DNA from: Himantopus leucocephalus
Lineage: Eukaryota; Chordata; Aves; Charadriiformes; Recurvirostridae
Assembly: GCA_003993805.1 (NCBI GenBank)
Contig: RSEF01000001.1
Span: 75,492,206 to 75,556,205, forward strand
Length of the DNA: 64,000 nucleotides
Reading direction: 5' to 3'
Below the pieces are notes generated by a model. It was not told the origin of the DNA. It saw only the letters and a program-made list of their open reading frames with translations, and searched no databases. A program made the translations under genes and the position numbers. Shown piece after piece: positions 63,865-64,000 of the stretch; the first letter of the stretch is position 1; every line of letters begins with the position of its first letter.

Positions 63865-63960
63865 AGAAAAAGACACAGAAGGGCTAAACAATGTTCTCAA
63901 GGTCACCCACCCTCTCAGTGCCAGTCTCTGACACCACTATTCTGCCCTCTAGACCAGAGT
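63865..63960 (-). repeat. MIR-like SINE relic (antisense)
   Basis: gacacagaagggctaaacaa, tgttctcaaggtcacccacc and tctgccctctagaccagagt follow the reverse complement of MIR (ggcacagagaggttaagtaa, cttgcccaaggtcacacagc, then the ctctagaccagag-like 5' end). It is old and diverged. Confidence 0.55.
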
Positions 63961-64000
63961 TTTGACCTTGGATTGTGTCATATAAGGCATTTAAAGGTTT

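Larger units (their letters stand above)
54673..64000 (+). other. CACNA1C: Intron 9 (5' part, at least 9.3 kb)
   Basis: Begins with donor gtaagc and continues past the window end. It contains relics of the palindromic repeat family (55130, 56161, 59802, 62836), two false duplications around single Ns (58117-58383 and 60910-61148), a 10-base G run, a small direct repeat and a MIR-like piece at the end. Mammals have a 75-bp optional exon (9*) in this intron. I found no 75-bp frame-compatible candidate with good splice sites here. Confidence 0.85.

Overview
The window is intronic and exonic DNA from a bird, or at least an archosaur/sauropsid. It carries one gene on the + strand: the pore-forming alpha-1 subunit of an L-type voltage-gated calcium channel. 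The translated exons fit CACNA1C (Cav1.2) rather than its paralogue CACNA1D. Diagnostic residues include [11 protein letters not shown] and [13 protein letters not shown] in repeat I and [14 protein letters not shown] in the I-II linker. An avian host is suggested by a CR1 LINE copy with a typical CR1 3' end at about 17660-18350, other older CR1-like relics, and the low repeat density.

Layout: end of intron 4 (1-3700); exon 5, the S4 voltage sensor (3701-3840); intron 5, about 20.8 kb, holding the CR1 copy and a 100-N gap; exon 6, S4-S5 linker and S5 (24677-24838); intron 6, 1.9 kb; exon 7, turret and P-loop with the selectivity-filter glutamate (26729-26925); intron 7, about 20.7 kb, with a second 100-N gap; two alternative S6 exons of exactly 104 bp each (47586-47689 and 48065-48168) separated by 375 bp; intron 8, 6.3 kb; exon 9, start of the I-II linker with the beta-subunit binding site (54500-54672); and at least 9.3 kb of intron 9. 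Exon numbers follow the human scheme. All junctions have AG acceptors and GT donors, and their phases agree.

Together the exons encode most of homologous repeat I, from the S3-S4 region through S6, plus the beta-binding helix. The two S6 exons can only be used one at a time: including both, or skipping both, gives a stop codon within ten codons. A long CU-rich tract sits only in front of the upstream copy, which fits the PTB control reported for this exon pair in mammals.

The rest is intron with old, degraded repeats (CR1-like pieces, MIR-like pieces, and a recurring palindromic family around TGAAGTCAATGG) and assembly artefacts. These are two 100-N gaps, five single Ns, and three places where a single N separates two nearly identical copies of 106-133 bp. 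I found no second gene, RNA gene or CRISPR, and no convincing new biological system. The most rewarding biology is the alternative S6 exon pair.
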